From: Nannobrachium achirus
Taxonomy: Eukaryota > Chordata > Actinopteri > Myctophiformes > Myctophidae
Direction of reading: 5' to 3'
Assembly (NCBI GenBank): GCA_963921795.1
Contig: OY997641.1
Span: forward strand, 23,652,033-23,716,032
Length of the DNA: 64,000 nucleotides
Every line of letters starts with the position of its first letter. Position 1 is the first letter of the stretch. The notes beneath the pieces are model-generated. The model saw only the letters and a program-made list of their open reading frames with translations. It ran no database searches and had not been told where the DNA came from. Positions 63,645-64,000 of this stretch are shown here, piece by piece. The position numbers and the translations under genes are program-made.

Positions 63645-64000
63645 CTGGTGGAGATGAATTAAAGGGGGAAAGAATAATTATTGACATACAGACAGACAGA
63701 ATGTTACTGTAGGTGTTATTTTGAAATGACTTTCAAGTGGTTATTTCTAGTACTGCAACACAATTTAACCGTGCGTTAATAATTTTAGGACAGTGCTAAC
63801 ATCTGGCAGGATCAAATCTGGGACCTTTATAATTAGGTTGGCCTTCTTCTTATGTGTGTGACTGTGTGTGTGTGAGTGCATGCGTGCGTGCGTGCGTGCG
63901 TGTGTGTGTGTGTCTTGTCTGCTTTTTCTTATGTTACTGCAGTTGATTAATTTTGACCCTCCTGGTCAAAAGAAGTTACAGACAACTATTGTACAGAAAT
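63645..64000. other. Probable intron of the MCHR1-like gene, with (TG)/(TGCG) array
   Basis: On the minus strand this precedes the proposed acceptor. A GTGT/GCGT compound repeat lies at about 63855-63912. No N-terminal exon is visible. Confidence 0.6.

Overview
The window looks like a stretch of a ray-finned (teleost) fish chromosome. The two recognisable genes are vertebrate: USP43 is split into exons by GT-AG introns, and a class A receptor gene of the MCHR1 type is also present. The rest is introns and intergenic DNA crowded with fish-style DNA transposon derivatives, very long (TG)n arrays and palindromic miniature elements. I see no bacterial operon, CRISPR array or functional tRNA or rRNA gene.

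Layout. From 1 to 9.3 kb is repeat-rich DNA with several copies of one dispersed element family (family A). Nine plus-strand exons of USP43 run from 9345 to 44103. They join in phase and encode the protein from a point before the C-terminal half of the ubiquitin-protease domain to the natural stop. The N-terminal exons, including the catalytic cysteine box, are not seen and presumably lie to the left. Introns reach about 16 kb and hold most of the mobile DNA. One insertion, 16045-21670, has the A1-internal-B1-A2-B2 split direct repeat layout typical of Ngaro-type tyrosine-recombinase retrotransposons. From 44.1 to 62.6 kb is an 18.5 kb intergenic interval with foldback elements, a dead LINE reverse transcriptase fragment and a very small LTR-like element (58385-58769) whose LTRs carry a tRNA-like Pol III promoter. 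On the minus strand, 62647-63644 is the main coding exon of a melanin-concentrating hormone receptor 1-like gene, convergent with USP43.

Mobile DNA can be sorted by visible hallmarks. There are five hAT-type miniature elements with 8-bp target duplications (8058, 13932, 40064, 41839/52147/62120 region; six in all counting 13932 with a 7/8 match), four large palindromes flanked by TTAA, one PIF/Harbinger-like element flanked by TTA, an inverted pair of tRNA-headed SINE-like copies, and at least five dispersed families without clear class. A short hairpin motif (arms beginning AAAATAGCAGATCTACAAGCTC) recurs about twenty times, alone and inside several unrelated elements. It is the most persistent unexplained signal in the window.

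The two genes have no evident joint function: USP43 is a deubiquitinase and the receptor is a neuropeptide GPCR. All repeat assignments come from reading the sequence by eye; no database search was possible.
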